Assembly (NCBI GenBank): GCA_963680875.1
Contig: OY804577.1
Location: 103,303,906 to 103,367,905, forward strand
From: Bathymodiolus brooksi
Taxonomy: Eukaryota; Mollusca; Bivalvia; Mytilida; Modiolidae
DNA: 64,000 nt
Reading direction: 5' to 3'
Position 1 is the stretch's first letter; every line of letters begins with the position of its first letter. Under the pieces are notes generated by a model. The model saw nothing but the letters and a program-made list of their open reading frames with translations, was not told the origin of the DNA and did no database searches. Both the position numbers and the translations under genes were made by a program. This document shows positions 59,801-63,935 of this stretch, in pieces.

Positions 59801-60161
59801 ATCAAGTATCACCACATCATTTCACTAAAATGAGAGGTTTAGGCCCATAAAACTAATTTAATCCCACCACCATAGATTGAAGTGCCTGTCCCAACTAGGA
59901 AAGTGGGCGGTCATGTCATTGAATATTATGGGTATCGATTTATCTCTTTCTGTGATTTTAATAGATTTTGGAATTATTTCGACAGTGTGGTATTTTTTCT
60001 TTTTATTTCATAAGTAACATATTTTTGTCTTTTTATTAACTGGTTTACTTACTCTTTGGATAATGTAGGAATTTTTGACAAAGCTGTCTTCCAGCTTGGA
60101 TGGTCTCATTAAAATTGTTTTTTTCTTCAAGCAATGCTTTTGTGGATTTCTTTGTTGCTCC
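20707..60161 (-). CDS. TRPM-family cation channel gene, C-terminal 590 residues in 11 exons (5' part beyond the window)
   Basis: Exons in transcript order: 60053-60161, 59589-59711, 57892-57991, 57228-57459, 55708-55815, 54090-54233, 29249-29560, 26602-26797, 24116-24275, 23600-23766, 20707-20828. All junctions are GT-AG and every splice phase agrees; the sum is 1773 nt, 590 codons plus stop. Order of parts: pre-S1 helical region (residues 1 to about 224), S1-S2 (225-272), S3-S4 (273-376), S5 and pore (377-441), pore end and S6 (442-494), TRP helix (495-550), short tail. TRPM proteins form tetrameric plasma-membrane cation channels. The filter region reads [14 protein letters not shown], with a Glu as in the TRPM1/3/6/7 group. 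There is no room for a kinase or NUDT9 domain before the stop. The N-terminal homology region is not in the window. Subfamily and gating ligand cannot be assigned. Confidence 0.9.
20855..21180 (+). repeat. Family X fragment in the last TRPM intron
   Basis: ACACAGTCGGAACAGCTTTA at the left, then GCACTTCAATAAATAGTGGC, TAAACTAGTTTTATGTGCC and CATACAAGTGTTTTCCATGT. The same order of motifs flanks the 30.3-35.9 kb satellite. Here the satellite monomer is absent. Confidence 0.5.
21285..23495. repeat. 25-bp satellite, roughly 88 copies
   Basis: Unit TACATGTAATCTTTGTATTA + CACTT, with variant linkers TTAAC, GACAC and ACAAAT. It fills most of the intron between the last two TRPM exons. No frame is open through it. 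Confidence 0.9.
23600..23766 (-). CDS. TRPM exon: TRP helix
   Basis: ATTCTAG acceptor and CAGCCAG|GTATGC donor. Encodes [20 protein letters not shown], then [20 protein letters not shown], the TRP helix that packs under S6 in TRPM channels, and a basic CEKKVQP end. Confidence 0.92.
24116..24275 (-). CDS. TRPM exon: outer pore loop and S6
   Basis: ATTGTAG acceptor and TATTCAG|GTATGG donor. The pore loop has two cysteines ([11 protein letters not shown] ... IERCNQYDW), as in the disulphide-bearing TRPM outer loop. S6 is [18 protein letters not shown]. Confidence 0.93.
24581..26300 (-). pseudogene. Reverse transcriptase relic interrupted by its own minisatellite
   Basis: Reading the minus strand from right to left: [20 protein letters not shown] (about 26130), [18 protein letters not shown] and [15 protein letters not shown] (about 25890-25960), then [34 protein letters not shown], and [20 protein letters not shown] followed by DLFLYSYK (to 24620). 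This order and wording is that of a reverse transcriptase family common in bivalve and fish genomes ([21 protein letters not shown]). I think of it as Penelope-like, but the class is from memory. The filter GIPMG is degraded and frames shift. It is dead and lies in the TRPM intron between the pore and S6 exons. Confidence 0.7.
24990..25920. repeat. Minisatellite of about 65- and 76-bp units derived from RT coding sequence
   Basis: About 14 units of CCTTGAGTAGATAGTGTCAC + AGTACCAAGGCTTATAGAGT + TCTTC..., some with an extra AGAATCC segment. On the minus strand a unit reads [17 protein letters not shown], i.e. a piece of the flanking reverse transcriptase. The array therefore arose by tandem duplication inside that gene. 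Confidence 0.8.
26602..26797 (-). CDS. TRPM exon: S5, pore helix and filter
   Basis: ATTTCAG acceptor and TTGAGG|GTAATT donor. S5 is [20 protein letters not shown]. The pore helix and filter are [20 protein letters not shown]. The Glu after YG is at the position known to matter for divalent permeation in TRPM6/7-type channels. One base trails and pairs with the next exon to give Asp. Confidence 0.93.
26837..28150 (+). mobile_element. Hairpin-ended element, family 1, copy 3
   Basis: The 5' end is ACTAGAGGCTCAGTGGGCTG + AGCCTGTGTCGCTCACC. The interior has about seven 155-165-bp units (CTACCAAGTTTCGGTTCATT ... AATCAGAAACAAGAATTGCC ... TGGCGGCCATGTTTGTTAAC). The 3' end is CAGACGACGGACGCC, then AGCTCACTTTGCC-TTT-GGCAAGGTGAGCT, then AAAAA. 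It lies in the TRPM intron between the S3-S4 and S5 exons. It is the closest relative of the 6524-7197 copy. Confidence 0.7.
28290..28392 (-). pseudogene. tRNA-like pseudogene or SINE head
   Basis: The minus strand has TGGCCAAGTAATTTAGTGCG (A-box-like) and, about 50 bases later, GTTGGTTCAAATCCCGTC (B box GGTTCAAATCC). The acceptor and T-arm stems do not pair properly, so it is not a working tRNA gene. Confidence 0.35.
28908..29172 (-). repeat. SINE-A, near full-length copy
   Basis: Minus strand: head GGCCGTAGTGGTCGTGATCG + TATGGTAG (A-box-like), then GAGTTCGAACCCCG (B box). The body runs TTGTCAGTGACTTTCGACAG, GGTTTTCTCTGGGTACTCC, CCACCATGATATAACTGAAA, then TATTGTTGAAAGTGGCATC and a CCTTAATCCTAACC tail. 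The tail core resembles the conserved central domain of metazoan SINEs (Nin-DC-like), from memory. It ends less than 80 bp from the S3-S4 exon. Confidence 0.7.
29249..29560 (-). CDS. TRPM exon: S3 and S4
   Basis: ACATTACAG acceptor and GAAATG|GTACGT donor; 104 codons, phase 0. A basic stretch ([15 protein letters not shown]) precedes S3 [21 protein letters not shown]4 ([19 protein letters not shown]) and the S4-S5 linker [12 protein letters not shown] follow, the LGPKI-x-MI motif being strongly TRPM. Confidence 0.93.
29625..29995 (-). repeat. SINE-B copy
   Basis: Minus strand: head ACCGCATCAGTGGCATAATA, B box GTGGGTTCGAGCCCCGGTC, then GGTATTTGTTGC, GTCCGAGCGGAGCGACATG, GTTTCAGTGAGCTAACAC, and the tail CTGAAAAATTGCTGAATTGG, GCGTTAAAC, (ACTC)n. 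It has the best-preserved Pol III promoter of the family here. Confidence 0.7.
30180..30300 (-). repeat. Family X, left piece flanking the satellite
   Basis: ACTCCACTCTCGGAACAGTT, ATCACAGAAAGAGGCAAAAT and CGATACCCCAAACAGACAAA: the X sequence seen at 5205 and (inverse) 15885 and 60012. The satellite starts exactly where X reads ACAAATACATGAC. Confidence 0.55.
30290..35895. repeat. 5.6-kb satellite of 38/39- and 49/50-bp units
   Basis: Short unit: CAGTTCACTTTCCTGGCTTG + GTAGATACCCCTAAACAGA (39; 38 with one C fewer). The long unit adds ACAAATACATG. About 140 units. Left third: CCCCTAAAC type. Remainder: CCCCCAAAC and CCCCAAAC types. Blocks of mixed units recur as larger repeats (for example 33057-33326 and 33610-33879; 33876-34103, 34814-35041 and 35408-35635). 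Because 39 is a multiple of three, many frames are open on both strands, including 208- and 205-codon ones. None is a gene. Confidence 0.92.
35896..36020 (-). repeat. Family X, right piece flanking the satellite
   Basis: GTACTTCAATAAAAAGTGAT, AATTGTTTTATGTGCCCAAA and GTGATGCAAGTGCTTTCCAC continue family X as at 21045-21160. The satellite is thus internal to a single X copy. Confidence 0.55.
36540..39178 (+). pseudogene. CR1/L2-like LINE relic (endonuclease end, reverse transcriptase, C-terminus), split by an insertion
   Basis: Begins near [20 protein letters not shown] (typical of the region after the endonuclease). It continues with the RT start [20 protein letters not shown], the [13 protein letters not shown] region, the catalytic-region motif [20 protein letters not shown], and the C-terminal [10 protein letters not shown], then [16 protein letters not shown] before TAG at about 39178. 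Wording and order match CR1/L2-clade LINEs. Several frameshifts and a 0.7-kb insertion at 37965-38642 break it. No single ORF exceeds 206 codons. A CR1-style 3' end (AAGCGCTTGGGT...GGCGTAATACAAATTC) lies at about 40130-40175. Confidence 0.8.
37965..38642 (+). mobile_element. Hairpin-ended element, family 2, copy 1
   Basis: The 5' end is ACAAGAGCACCGCCCACAGG + TGCTGGACGCTCGAC (hairpin AGCACC/GGTGCT). The interior has about two 330-bp units (TTACTGTTGTAATGGGTTCC-like and ATTATTGAGAAATTGTATTT motifs). The 3' end is the hairpin AGCTCGACTTTTT/AAAAAGTCGAGCT followed by A5. Removing it rejoins the LINE reading ...TATGTTA / AAAATGTTGG... in frame, so the insertion is precise and in an A run. Copy 2 is at 51430. 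Confidence 0.7.
39179..40209. other. LINE 3' region with SINE-A fragment
   Basis: Pyrimidine-rich sequence to about 39560. A SINE-A 3' fragment (minus) lies at 39719-39873 (GTTTAACGCCATTTTCAACA ... CACATAATGTTGTAT). A CR1/L2-like 3' terminus with a short ATAATA tail ends near 40199, immediately left of the CACTA element. Confidence 0.5.
40281..42150. other. Left CACTA interior, no gene recognised
   Basis: AT-rich sequence without coding signature. It has no counterpart in the right arm, so it is either an insertion or was lost from the right side. Short frames (41544-41732, 41842-42087) are not conserved or recognisable. Confidence 0.35.
42155..42302 (-). repeat. SINE-A fragment
   Basis: GGTGCTTAATGCCACTTTAA, CAATATTTCAGCTATATCGT, GGTGGAGGAAACCGGAGTAC, CACCGACCTGCCGC: the SINE-A 3' half on the minus strand. 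Confidence 0.65.
42690..43455. mobile_element. Foldback element built from CCAGTATT repeats
   Basis: The outer arms are ATAATATGAAGCAGCCGGCC + GC at the left and the mirror GCGGCCGGCTGCTTCATATT at the right. The interior is dense AATACTGGTAATACCAGTAT in both orientations. A ~64-bp tandem (CTCCAGTATTCTTCATCCAG...) lies at 42880-43040 and a ~50-bp tandem (CCAGTATTTTCCAGAATCTT...) at 43095-43290. Open minus frames here are repeat by-products. Confidence 0.7.
43456..44667. other. No gene; small foldback at 44311-44410
   Basis: ACCTCCGCAGTCATACACCA at about 44310 is mirrored by TGGTGCACAACTGCGGAGGT near 44388-44407, a ~100-bp foldback with the same end sequence as the one at 44931-45034. Nothing else is recognised. 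Confidence 0.4.
44668..44730. repeat. 63-bp palindrome
   Basis: CATTGAAACCAGGAGG and CCTCCTGGTTTCAATG close on AACTCAGTGCATG / CATGCACTGAGTT, with one mismatch pair and a single-base centre. It could be a minimal foldback MITE. Confidence 0.55.
44931..45034. repeat. Small foldback with ACCTCCACA ends
   Basis: ACCTCCACAACCCTCCACCA with mirror TGGTGGAAGACTGTGGAGGT. Its ends resemble those of the foldback at 44311-44410, suggesting one tiny MITE family. Confidence 0.45.
45240..48520 (+). repeat. Left inner arm of the CACTA-type element with ~270-bp tandem repeats
   Basis: 45290-46045 is the inverse of 53680-53160, 52225-52181 and 51430-51290. It then carries about seven units starting GAAAACGGTCCCTATCCTGT (near 46047, 46292, 46560, 46871, 47153, 48004 and 48290). 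Each contains AAATGTTTTCAAATAATGAA, TTTGACTGCTACTTACGCGA and GTCCCAATACTGCCGTCTTT. An unrelated stretch (about 47229-47790) interrupts the array. Confidence 0.8.
48611..49288. mobile_element. hAT-like TIR element with GGGCTAGT motifs
   Basis: Begins CAGGGGTTAATAAATCCCC and ends GATTTGTTAACCCCTG, with inverted repeats CAGGGGTTAAYAAATC. Subterminal GGGGCTAGTAA / GGGCTAGTAATA motifs occur at both ends. The flanking 8-mers AGTGTCAA and AGTGAGTG share only four bases, so the target duplication is unproven. No transposase is visible. Confidence 0.55.
49289..49690 (-). repeat. SINE-B copy with (GAGT)n tail
   Basis: Minus strand head near 49690 (GCGTAATGGTTTGCGTGCTC), B-box-like GAGTTCGAGTCCGG, body GGTATTTGTTGC and GTGTCCTAGTGGAGCGACAT. 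The tail CTGAAAAAATGCTGAATTGG ends in a long (ACTC)n. The minus frame 49509-49745 is this SINE and not a gene. Confidence 0.7.
49691..50314. other. No feature recognised (spacer of the CACTA-type element)
   Basis: Unique-looking AT-rich sequence between the SINE-B copy and a dispersed repeat. No coding signal. Confidence 0.35.
50315..50555 (+). repeat. Dispersed 'mussel-type' repeat, copy 1
   Basis: GATATTCCAGAGCTTGTGGT, TTGATAGAGGGTTGCTGCTA, ACAAGGAAGCTACTGAACC, GGTTGACCGTTATGGAATAT. The same order is at 57535-57840, and in reverse at 56690-56870. It strongly recalls a repeat common in mussel sequences, from memory. Confidence 0.6.
50560..51429 (-). repeat. Right inner arm of the CACTA-type element: inverted ~270-bp repeats
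   Basis: About three units in the opposite orientation to those at 46047-48520 (GATAGGGGCCGTTTTCTAGT near 50726, and again near 50994 and 51240). They are followed by the inverse of 45860-46045 (TTATTAAAGTTTAATTAAAA-like AT-rich run). Confidence 0.8.
51430..52180 (+). mobile_element. Hairpin-ended element, family 2, copy 2
   Basis: ACAAGAGCACCGCCCACGGA + TGCTGGACGCTCGAC at the 5' end; the hairpin AGCTCGACTTTTT / AAAAGTCGAGCT and AAAAA at the 3' end. The empty site survives in the left CACTA arm (about 45850-45890, an A/T run), which shows the insertion came after the arms formed. Confidence 0.72.
52232..53134 (+). mobile_element. Hairpin-ended element, family 3
   Basis: The 5' end is ACAAGATTGCTATGCCATAG + CCAATGTCCC (hairpin TTGCTAT/ATAGCCAA). 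The interior has three ~140-bp units with GGCGGCCATCTTAAAAATGG and ACCGCCATTTT. The 3' end is CACGGACGGGCGGACAGACA, then the hairpin CCCCTGCTCCACTTTGCAGGGG and GACAATAAAA. The empty site is visible in the left arm near 45805-45815 (AAATAAAAGAAATAC). Confidence 0.65.
53150..53735 (-). repeat. Right terminal arm of the CACTA-type element
   Basis: The inverse of 45290-45800 (for example AAAACATGGCGTAATAACAC and GAAACAAACATCCCC-like stretches), followed by the subterminal AAGGATTTGCCAAGGAAATT repeats and the terminal GGCCCTAGTG. Confidence 0.75.
54090..54233 (-). CDS. TRPM exon: S1 and S2
   Basis: TTTTAG|GTT start and GAGGG|GTTAGT donor; 48 codons, phase 0. S1 is [18 protein letters not shown] and S2 is [20 protein letters not shown], the latter matching the TRPM 'E-W-x-(I/V)-x(2)-W-x(5)-E-E' pattern. 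The next exon is 24.5 kb away. Confidence 0.88.
54328..55282. mobile_element. TIR element with TTTTCGACCCCC motifs (possible Tc1/mariner-type MITE)
   Basis: The left end TAGAGCAATGGAGGCAGTTT + TCGACCCC matches the complement of the right end, TAGAGCAATGGAGGGTGTTT + TCGACCCCC. A TA at each border could be a TA target duplication. The GTTTTCGACCCCC motif recurs internally near 54515, 54860 and 54898. It lies between the S1-S2 and pre-S1 TRPM exons. Confidence 0.55.
55370..55582. repeat. 42-bp minisatellite, about 5 copies
   Basis: Unit CTACCTAAAAATAAATTGTG + CAACATACAAACATAATTTG + AT. The 14-codon period produces an open minus frame of [14 protein letters not shown] repeats, not a gene. Unrelated in sequence to the 42-bp unit at 17428. 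Confidence 0.85.
55708..55815 (-). CDS. TRPM exon: linker into S1 (FVYAPLTRF)
   Basis: Too short to stand out as a frame. ATATTGTAG acceptor and CATTAT|GTAAGT donor give exactly 36 codons in phase 0, including [18 protein letters not shown]. This matches the conserved TRPM 'FF(Y/T)AP(V/I)xxF' immediately before S1. The upstream start is fixed by an in-frame TAG that is part of the acceptor. Confidence 0.85.
55974..56192 (-). repeat. SINE-A copy, moderately complete
   Basis: GATGTTTAACACCACTTTCA, CAATATTTCAGTTATATCGT, GGTGGAGGAAACCTGAGTAT, then TTCGAACTCTAGTA (B-box remnant) and ACTATCACGACGGCCCGACA (head). Minus orientation, internally deleted between B box and head. Confidence 0.65.
56465..56870 (-). 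repeat. Dispersed 'mussel-type' repeat, copy 2
   Basis: Minus strand reads AATAGAGGGTTGCTACTAAC, ATCATGAGCTGGTTGACCGT, CACATGTGGAGCAGGATCTA, GGTTTTTAGTGGAGTTTGTG and GTCTGTCCTTTGATTTACGT. It is a longer part of the family at 50315 and 57535. The minus frame 56490-56678 is part of it. Confidence 0.6.
57228..57459 (-). CDS. TRPM exon: pre-S1 helical repeat region
   Basis: TTTTCCGTAG acceptor and TGGAAG|GTAATT donor. Encodes [17 protein letters not shown], then [20 protein letters not shown] and [18 protein letters not shown]. The layout parallels the TRPM stretch 'FE...A..LL..c...d...A..LL......W....L.LA......f..h...q..L...W.g'. It ends in phase 0. Confidence 0.88.
57535..57840 (+). repeat. 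Dispersed 'mussel-type' repeat, copy 3
   Basis: GTGATATTCCAGAACTTGTG, TTGATAGAGGGTTGCTGCTA, GGTTAACTGTTACGAAATAT, CATGGATATGTTCTATTTGT. It sits in the short intron between two pre-S1 TRPM exons. Confidence 0.6.
57892..57991 (-). CDS. TRPM exon: LKRMAEKA helix
   Basis: ACTTTAG acceptor and GCAAG|GTAATT donor. Encodes [19 protein letters not shown] ... NAFTEHA, matching the TRPM 'ALxA(S/C)xxLKxxAxxA' helix that follows the WALF helix. The phase is two bases in, two out. Confidence 0.85.
58151..58410 (+). repeat. SINE-A copy, near full length, plus orientation
   Basis: Head GTAGTGGTTGTGATCGTATG + GTAG, B-box remnant GAGAGTTCAAATACCG, body GTCAGTGACTTGCGACAGGT, tail GACGGCCATGATATAACTGA, AATATTGTTGAAATTGGCG and CCATAACCCTAACCC. 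Confidence 0.7.
58497..58760 (+). repeat. SINE-B copy interrupted by MITE copy 2
   Basis: ATATCGGTGGTGTAATGGTT, B-box remnant TTGGTTCAAGCC, GGTATTTATTGCTTCTCTGC, GTGTCCGAGTGCAGCAACTG and TTTCAGTGAGCTAATACTAT. It stops at AAAATGTAAC, where the MITE inserts. Confidence 0.65.
58761..59477. mobile_element. MITE copy 2 (family of 541-1270)
   Basis: 717 bp with ends GGGGTCAGACCTATAGTCC and GATTATAGCTACGCTCCC. The left flank AATGTAAC (58753-58760) and GATGTAAC (59479-59486) agree at seven of eight positions, with one extra A between the right end and its flank. It lies about 110 bp from a TRPM exon. Confidence 0.68.
59589..59711 (-). CDS. TRPM exon: '[10 protein letters not shown]' helix
   Basis: TTTCTACAG acceptor and TTAT|GTAAGA donor. 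The core [15 protein letters not shown] corresponds to the conserved TRPM segment of the form L-F-x-W-A-x(3)-R-x(2)-M-A-x(2)-x-W before S1. Two bases lead and one base trails, in phase on both sides. Confidence 0.85.
59820..60012 (+). repeat. Family X fragment
   Basis: GCCCATAAAACTAATTTAAT, AACTAGGAAAGTGGGCGGTC, ATCGATTTATCTCTTTCTGT and CGACAGTGTGGTATTTTTTC: the same order as 15600-15870 but more diverged. It ends 40 bp from a TRPM exon. Confidence 0.5.
60053..60161 (-). CDS. TRPM exon 1 of those visible (pre-S1 linker)
   Basis: Bounded by TCTGTCTAG (acceptor) and AAAGA|GTAAGT (donor). Encodes [14 protein letters not shown] ... [11 protein letters not shown], charged and helical, not itself diagnostic of TRPM. 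It is included because it leaves one base that joins in phase to the next exon, which is diagnostic. The alternative frame ([16 protein letters not shown]) does not fit that phase. Confidence 0.6.
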
Positions 60162-60240
60162 CTAGACAGAAAAACAGTAGAACAAACAGTAGTCTTTAAT
60201 GTTGTACAATGACTAACACAAGTAATTACCATGTTAATAC

Positions 60241-60425
60241 TACACGCACACACACACACAACGAACCGCATCGGTGGTGTAATGGTTAGCATGCTCACTT
60301 CTCGTGTGGTAGATCGTGGGTGTGAGCCCCGATAGGATTATCATCATCTCATTGACATGTATTTTGTTCTCGTCATGATATATAGCTGATAAATTACTCA
60401 CTTGGCGTTAAACAACAATCATTCA
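60241..60425 (+). repeat. (AC)n run and internally deleted SINE-B
   Basis: A short (AC)n at 60241-60260, then ACCGCATCGGTGGTGTAATG, B-box remnant GTGGGTGTGAGCCCCG, and directly the tail CTCGTCATGATATATAGCTG, TTGGCGTTAAACAACAATC. The middle of the SINE is missing. Confidence 0.6.
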
Positions 60426-60784
60426 TTAACTCACAAACAAAAACGTTCATCTGATAGACTGGCCCTTTATAAATATTTTGAATAACAGACATAACTAGAA
60501 CTGTGAGTGACCTCACTGAGTGATACCCCCCACTTGCAATACTATGATGTTCAAACTTTGGAATACAGGTATATTAGCAAGTTACCTATGAAAAAAGAAC
60601 GGATATGGAGTAATGTCAAGGAGACAACATCCCATCTCCAAAATAAACTAACCAAGAACATACATCTAGGGGTCGCCACAAGGTCTTCAACAAAGTGGGA
60701 TTGTTTAAAACCAATACGGTTTCATCAGTATACATGAGGATGTTATTGATTCAAAATTAATCATTTATTCTTGAGTAGTTTTTA

Positions 60785-61045
60785 TATTGCAAAGGTACAT
60801 GCGCCCCCCCCTCCCCCCCCCTTTTCGTGAAAGTATAAGTTGAATTATCTCCCCTTTTAAATTTTGGACAGCAACCATATTCCTTCATGCACATCTGCAG
60901 ATAGTGTACTACAAATGTGTAAAGTGTCATAAAAATCCAACAAGCCGTTTAGGAGGAGTTGCGCTTACAAGGTACATGGACGGACGGACGGACAGGGTGA
61001 TTCCTATATACCCCCCAAACTTTGCTTGCGGGGGGTATAATTATT
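60785..61045 (+). mobile_element. Hairpin-ended element, family 4 (short)
   Basis: Poly-C region at 60803-60820, then GGAGGAGTTGCGCTTACAAG, ACATGGACGGACGGACGGAC, and the terminal hairpin TATACCCCCC / GGGGGGTATA at 61007-61039 followed by ATTA. It has the GGACGGAC-plus-hairpin 3' layout of the other families. The 5' end is not resolved. Confidence 0.5.
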
Positions 61046-61394
61046 GTGCTTGTTAAAGATACTAACAATATTTGTTTTTAATAATGGATAGAATGTATGC
61101 CTCGATTGCCTTGCGATTCATCGTTAAGAAATATTGACCGATGTGAATGCACAGTTAACATTTGAGGTTCACATCCTGGATTAAATGTAGCCATGTTTTA
61201 AAAACAGTAACAGTGAATGAACGGTTCTCCTACCGACTGTCCTTCTGTGCATTTACACACACGACAAATAGGTAACGTGATACAAGTTATAATTAGCAGC
61301 ATGAAACAAAATTTCACTTCGCTTTTATACACTTTGAAAACTATATTCCAATTGATTAACAGTTAAAAGCATACAGGCTGTCAAAATTGAATTT

Positions 61395-63935
61395 TTTGTT
61401 TTATTAAAAGTTGCAAATCTAACCAGTAATTATATTTTTGATACAAAATTAGAAAACAGGCTTCAGGATCAGGATCAATCAATTTGTGATGGAAAGGTAA
61501 CTGAAGAAGAGTGTTCTAATGCAATAAATAATATGAAATCAAATAAAGCCCCAGGTTTGGATGGACTAACAGTAGAATTTTATAGAGAATTTTGGGGAAA
61601 AGTCAATTTTTTTTTAATTGATGTTCTAAATAAAAGCTATGATGAAAAGCTACTGAGTTTTTCTCAGCGGACTAGTATTTCATCTTTATTGTTTAAAAAG
61701 AGGGATCCCTTAGTTCTAGATAATTATAGACCAATTTCTCTTTTAAAATTGATCTAAAACTTCTTTCTTATGTTCTAGCACAGCGTTTAAAAAAAGTTTT
61801 AGAAAAAATTGTAAATAATGACCAAACTGGATATATTAAAAACAGGTTCATTGGCTTCAATCATAGACAAATACAAGACATTATTGATTTTGCTGAATCT
61901 TATAATGTTGAAGGGGCAATAGTCTTTGTTGATTTTAAAAAAGCGTTTGACTCACTTGAATGGACATTTATCTTGACAACTTTAAAACATTTTGGGTTTA
62001 ATGAATCGTTTATAATTTGGGTTAAAACTTTATATAGTAATATTCAAACTTGTGTAATGAACAATGGCTGGATATCAGAGATTTTCAAAAACTCGCGCGG
62101 AATACGTCAAGGTTGTCCTTTATCTGCTTTGCTATTTGTTTTATCAGTTGAAATCATGGCTCTTCGAATAAGAAATAATAAGGATATCAAGGGTTTTCAG
62201 ATAAAAATAGATGAACAAACACATAGTATAAAAATTTCGCAATTAGCAGATGACACAACACTATATTTTAACTCTAAAAACGATATATCTGTTGCTATGA
62301 ACGAAATTGAAATTTTTGGTAATTTTTCAGGTTTAATGATAAATAGAAATAAGACAGAGGGGTTGTGGATTGGGAAACTAAAACACAGTAAAGATAAGGA
62401 AGAAAATATTAAATGGACAAACAAACCAATAAAGACCTTAGGTATTTATTATGGTCATGATTACATAGAATGTGAAAAACTTAATTGGGAAAAAAAAATT
62501 GAAAAAATGAATAGCTTATTTTTGTCATGGTCAAAGCGAAATCTCTCAATATTGGGTAAAGTACTAATCATTAAAGCTTTGATTATACCTATTTTTACTT
62601 TTATTGTTAGTTCATGTGTTATTCCAGAAAAATACAAAAAAGAGATAGAGAGTAAGTGTTTTAAATTTTATATGGAATGGGAAACCAGATAAGGTAAAAA
62701 GAAATACATTGATAGGAGATTTTGAGAAGGGTGGACTGAAAATGATAGATATAGAAAGTTATTTTATATCTTTGAAGGCATCATGGGTAAGTAGATTAGC
62801 TGACTCAAAATTTTCGAATTGGAAATTGATACATGTACCACTAAAATATTTAAATGTATTTGGGAAAATATGGCTTATTTTTAAAATGAACATAGATGTA
62901 AAAAAACATAAACAGTTTCTAAATAATATCCCCGAATTTTACAAAAATGTTTTGACCAGTTGGATAAAAACAGGTGGTGGTCAATTAAGTTCACCATTGA
63001 CATTCAGTAATGTAAGAAAGCAAATTTTATGGGGAAATAGATTTATTACATTTGAAAACAAATATTTATTTTTTAAAGAATGGATTAATAGTGGAATATT
63101 TTTTGTTAATGATACAATAGATAATAATGGTAAAATTACGCAAGAATTTATTCTTCACAAGTTAAAAAATAAATCTAATTGGATATCTGAATTTAATATT
63201 CTTAAAAAAACTTTTCCAAAGAATTGGATAGACATTTTAAAAACAGAAAGCTCAGTTAAATAAAAGCATTGTAAATATCAAAAAAGATTATTTCATCTGG
63301 AACAATCAGTTTATTAATTTATCTACATTGTCTAATAAGTTATTATATAATAAACTGGTGAATGTTAAATTTTCAAACCCTATTGGTACACATTATTGGA
63401 TTAATTATTTAGTGTTGTCTGAAAAACCAAATACAAGTAGTCTATATTTTTTCATTTTCAAATTTCTTGACGAAAACAAACTTAAAATGTTCAGATGGAA
63501 ACTTTTTCATTTTATTATACCAAATAAAGTTTTACTTTCCAAATGGAAAATTGTTGGGAATAGTTTATGTAATTTCTGTAAATTAAATGAAGATTACTCT
63601 CATTATTTTATTACTTGTACCTTTCTAAAAGAGTTTTGGACAAAATTTCAGAATTTAATGAAGGGTTTGGGTATCGAAAACAAAATTACTTTGAATCATA
63701 TAGTACTTGGATACAAGATAGATGATAAAAACTATCTTGCATTAAATTTTTTGATAACAGTTGTAGGGTTTTCCATCTACAAATCGTACTATATATCTGA
63801 ACAGAAAACAAAGTATATTGATGTTTATAAAATATTTGCCAATGAATATATTAAAAGAATAAATGAAAATAAAACACTTCAAAAGTGTACATTTTTAATG
63901 AAAGTAAAAAATAATATAATAAATGCAAAATAAAT
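61395..63935 (+). pseudogene. 5'-truncated L1/Tx1-like LINE ORF2 (reverse transcriptase to C-terminal zinc knuckle)
   Basis: Coding resemblance runs almost unbroken from about 61430 to the TAA at 63931-63933, but in four frames. RT motifs in order: MKSNKAPGLDGLTVEFY, LDNYRPISLL, NDQTGYIKNRFIG, AIVFVDFKKAFDSLEW, SRGIRQGCPLSALLFVLSVE, QLADDTTLYF (catalytic ADD present) and LGIYYG. Then comes the long L1/Tx1-type C-terminal region, ending with a CNFC-x(6..8)-H-x(4)-C knuckle (SLCNFCKLNEDYSHYFITC). Frame breaks occur near 61750, 62690 and 63262. The endonuclease and ORF1 are absent. The few lesions and intact motifs suggest a fairly recent copy. Confidence 0.85.

Noticed and set aside
60008..60298. 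Minus frame with [20 protein letters not shown]
   Set aside because: This frame does not fit the splice phase to the next TRPM exon. The alternative frame of the same exon does.
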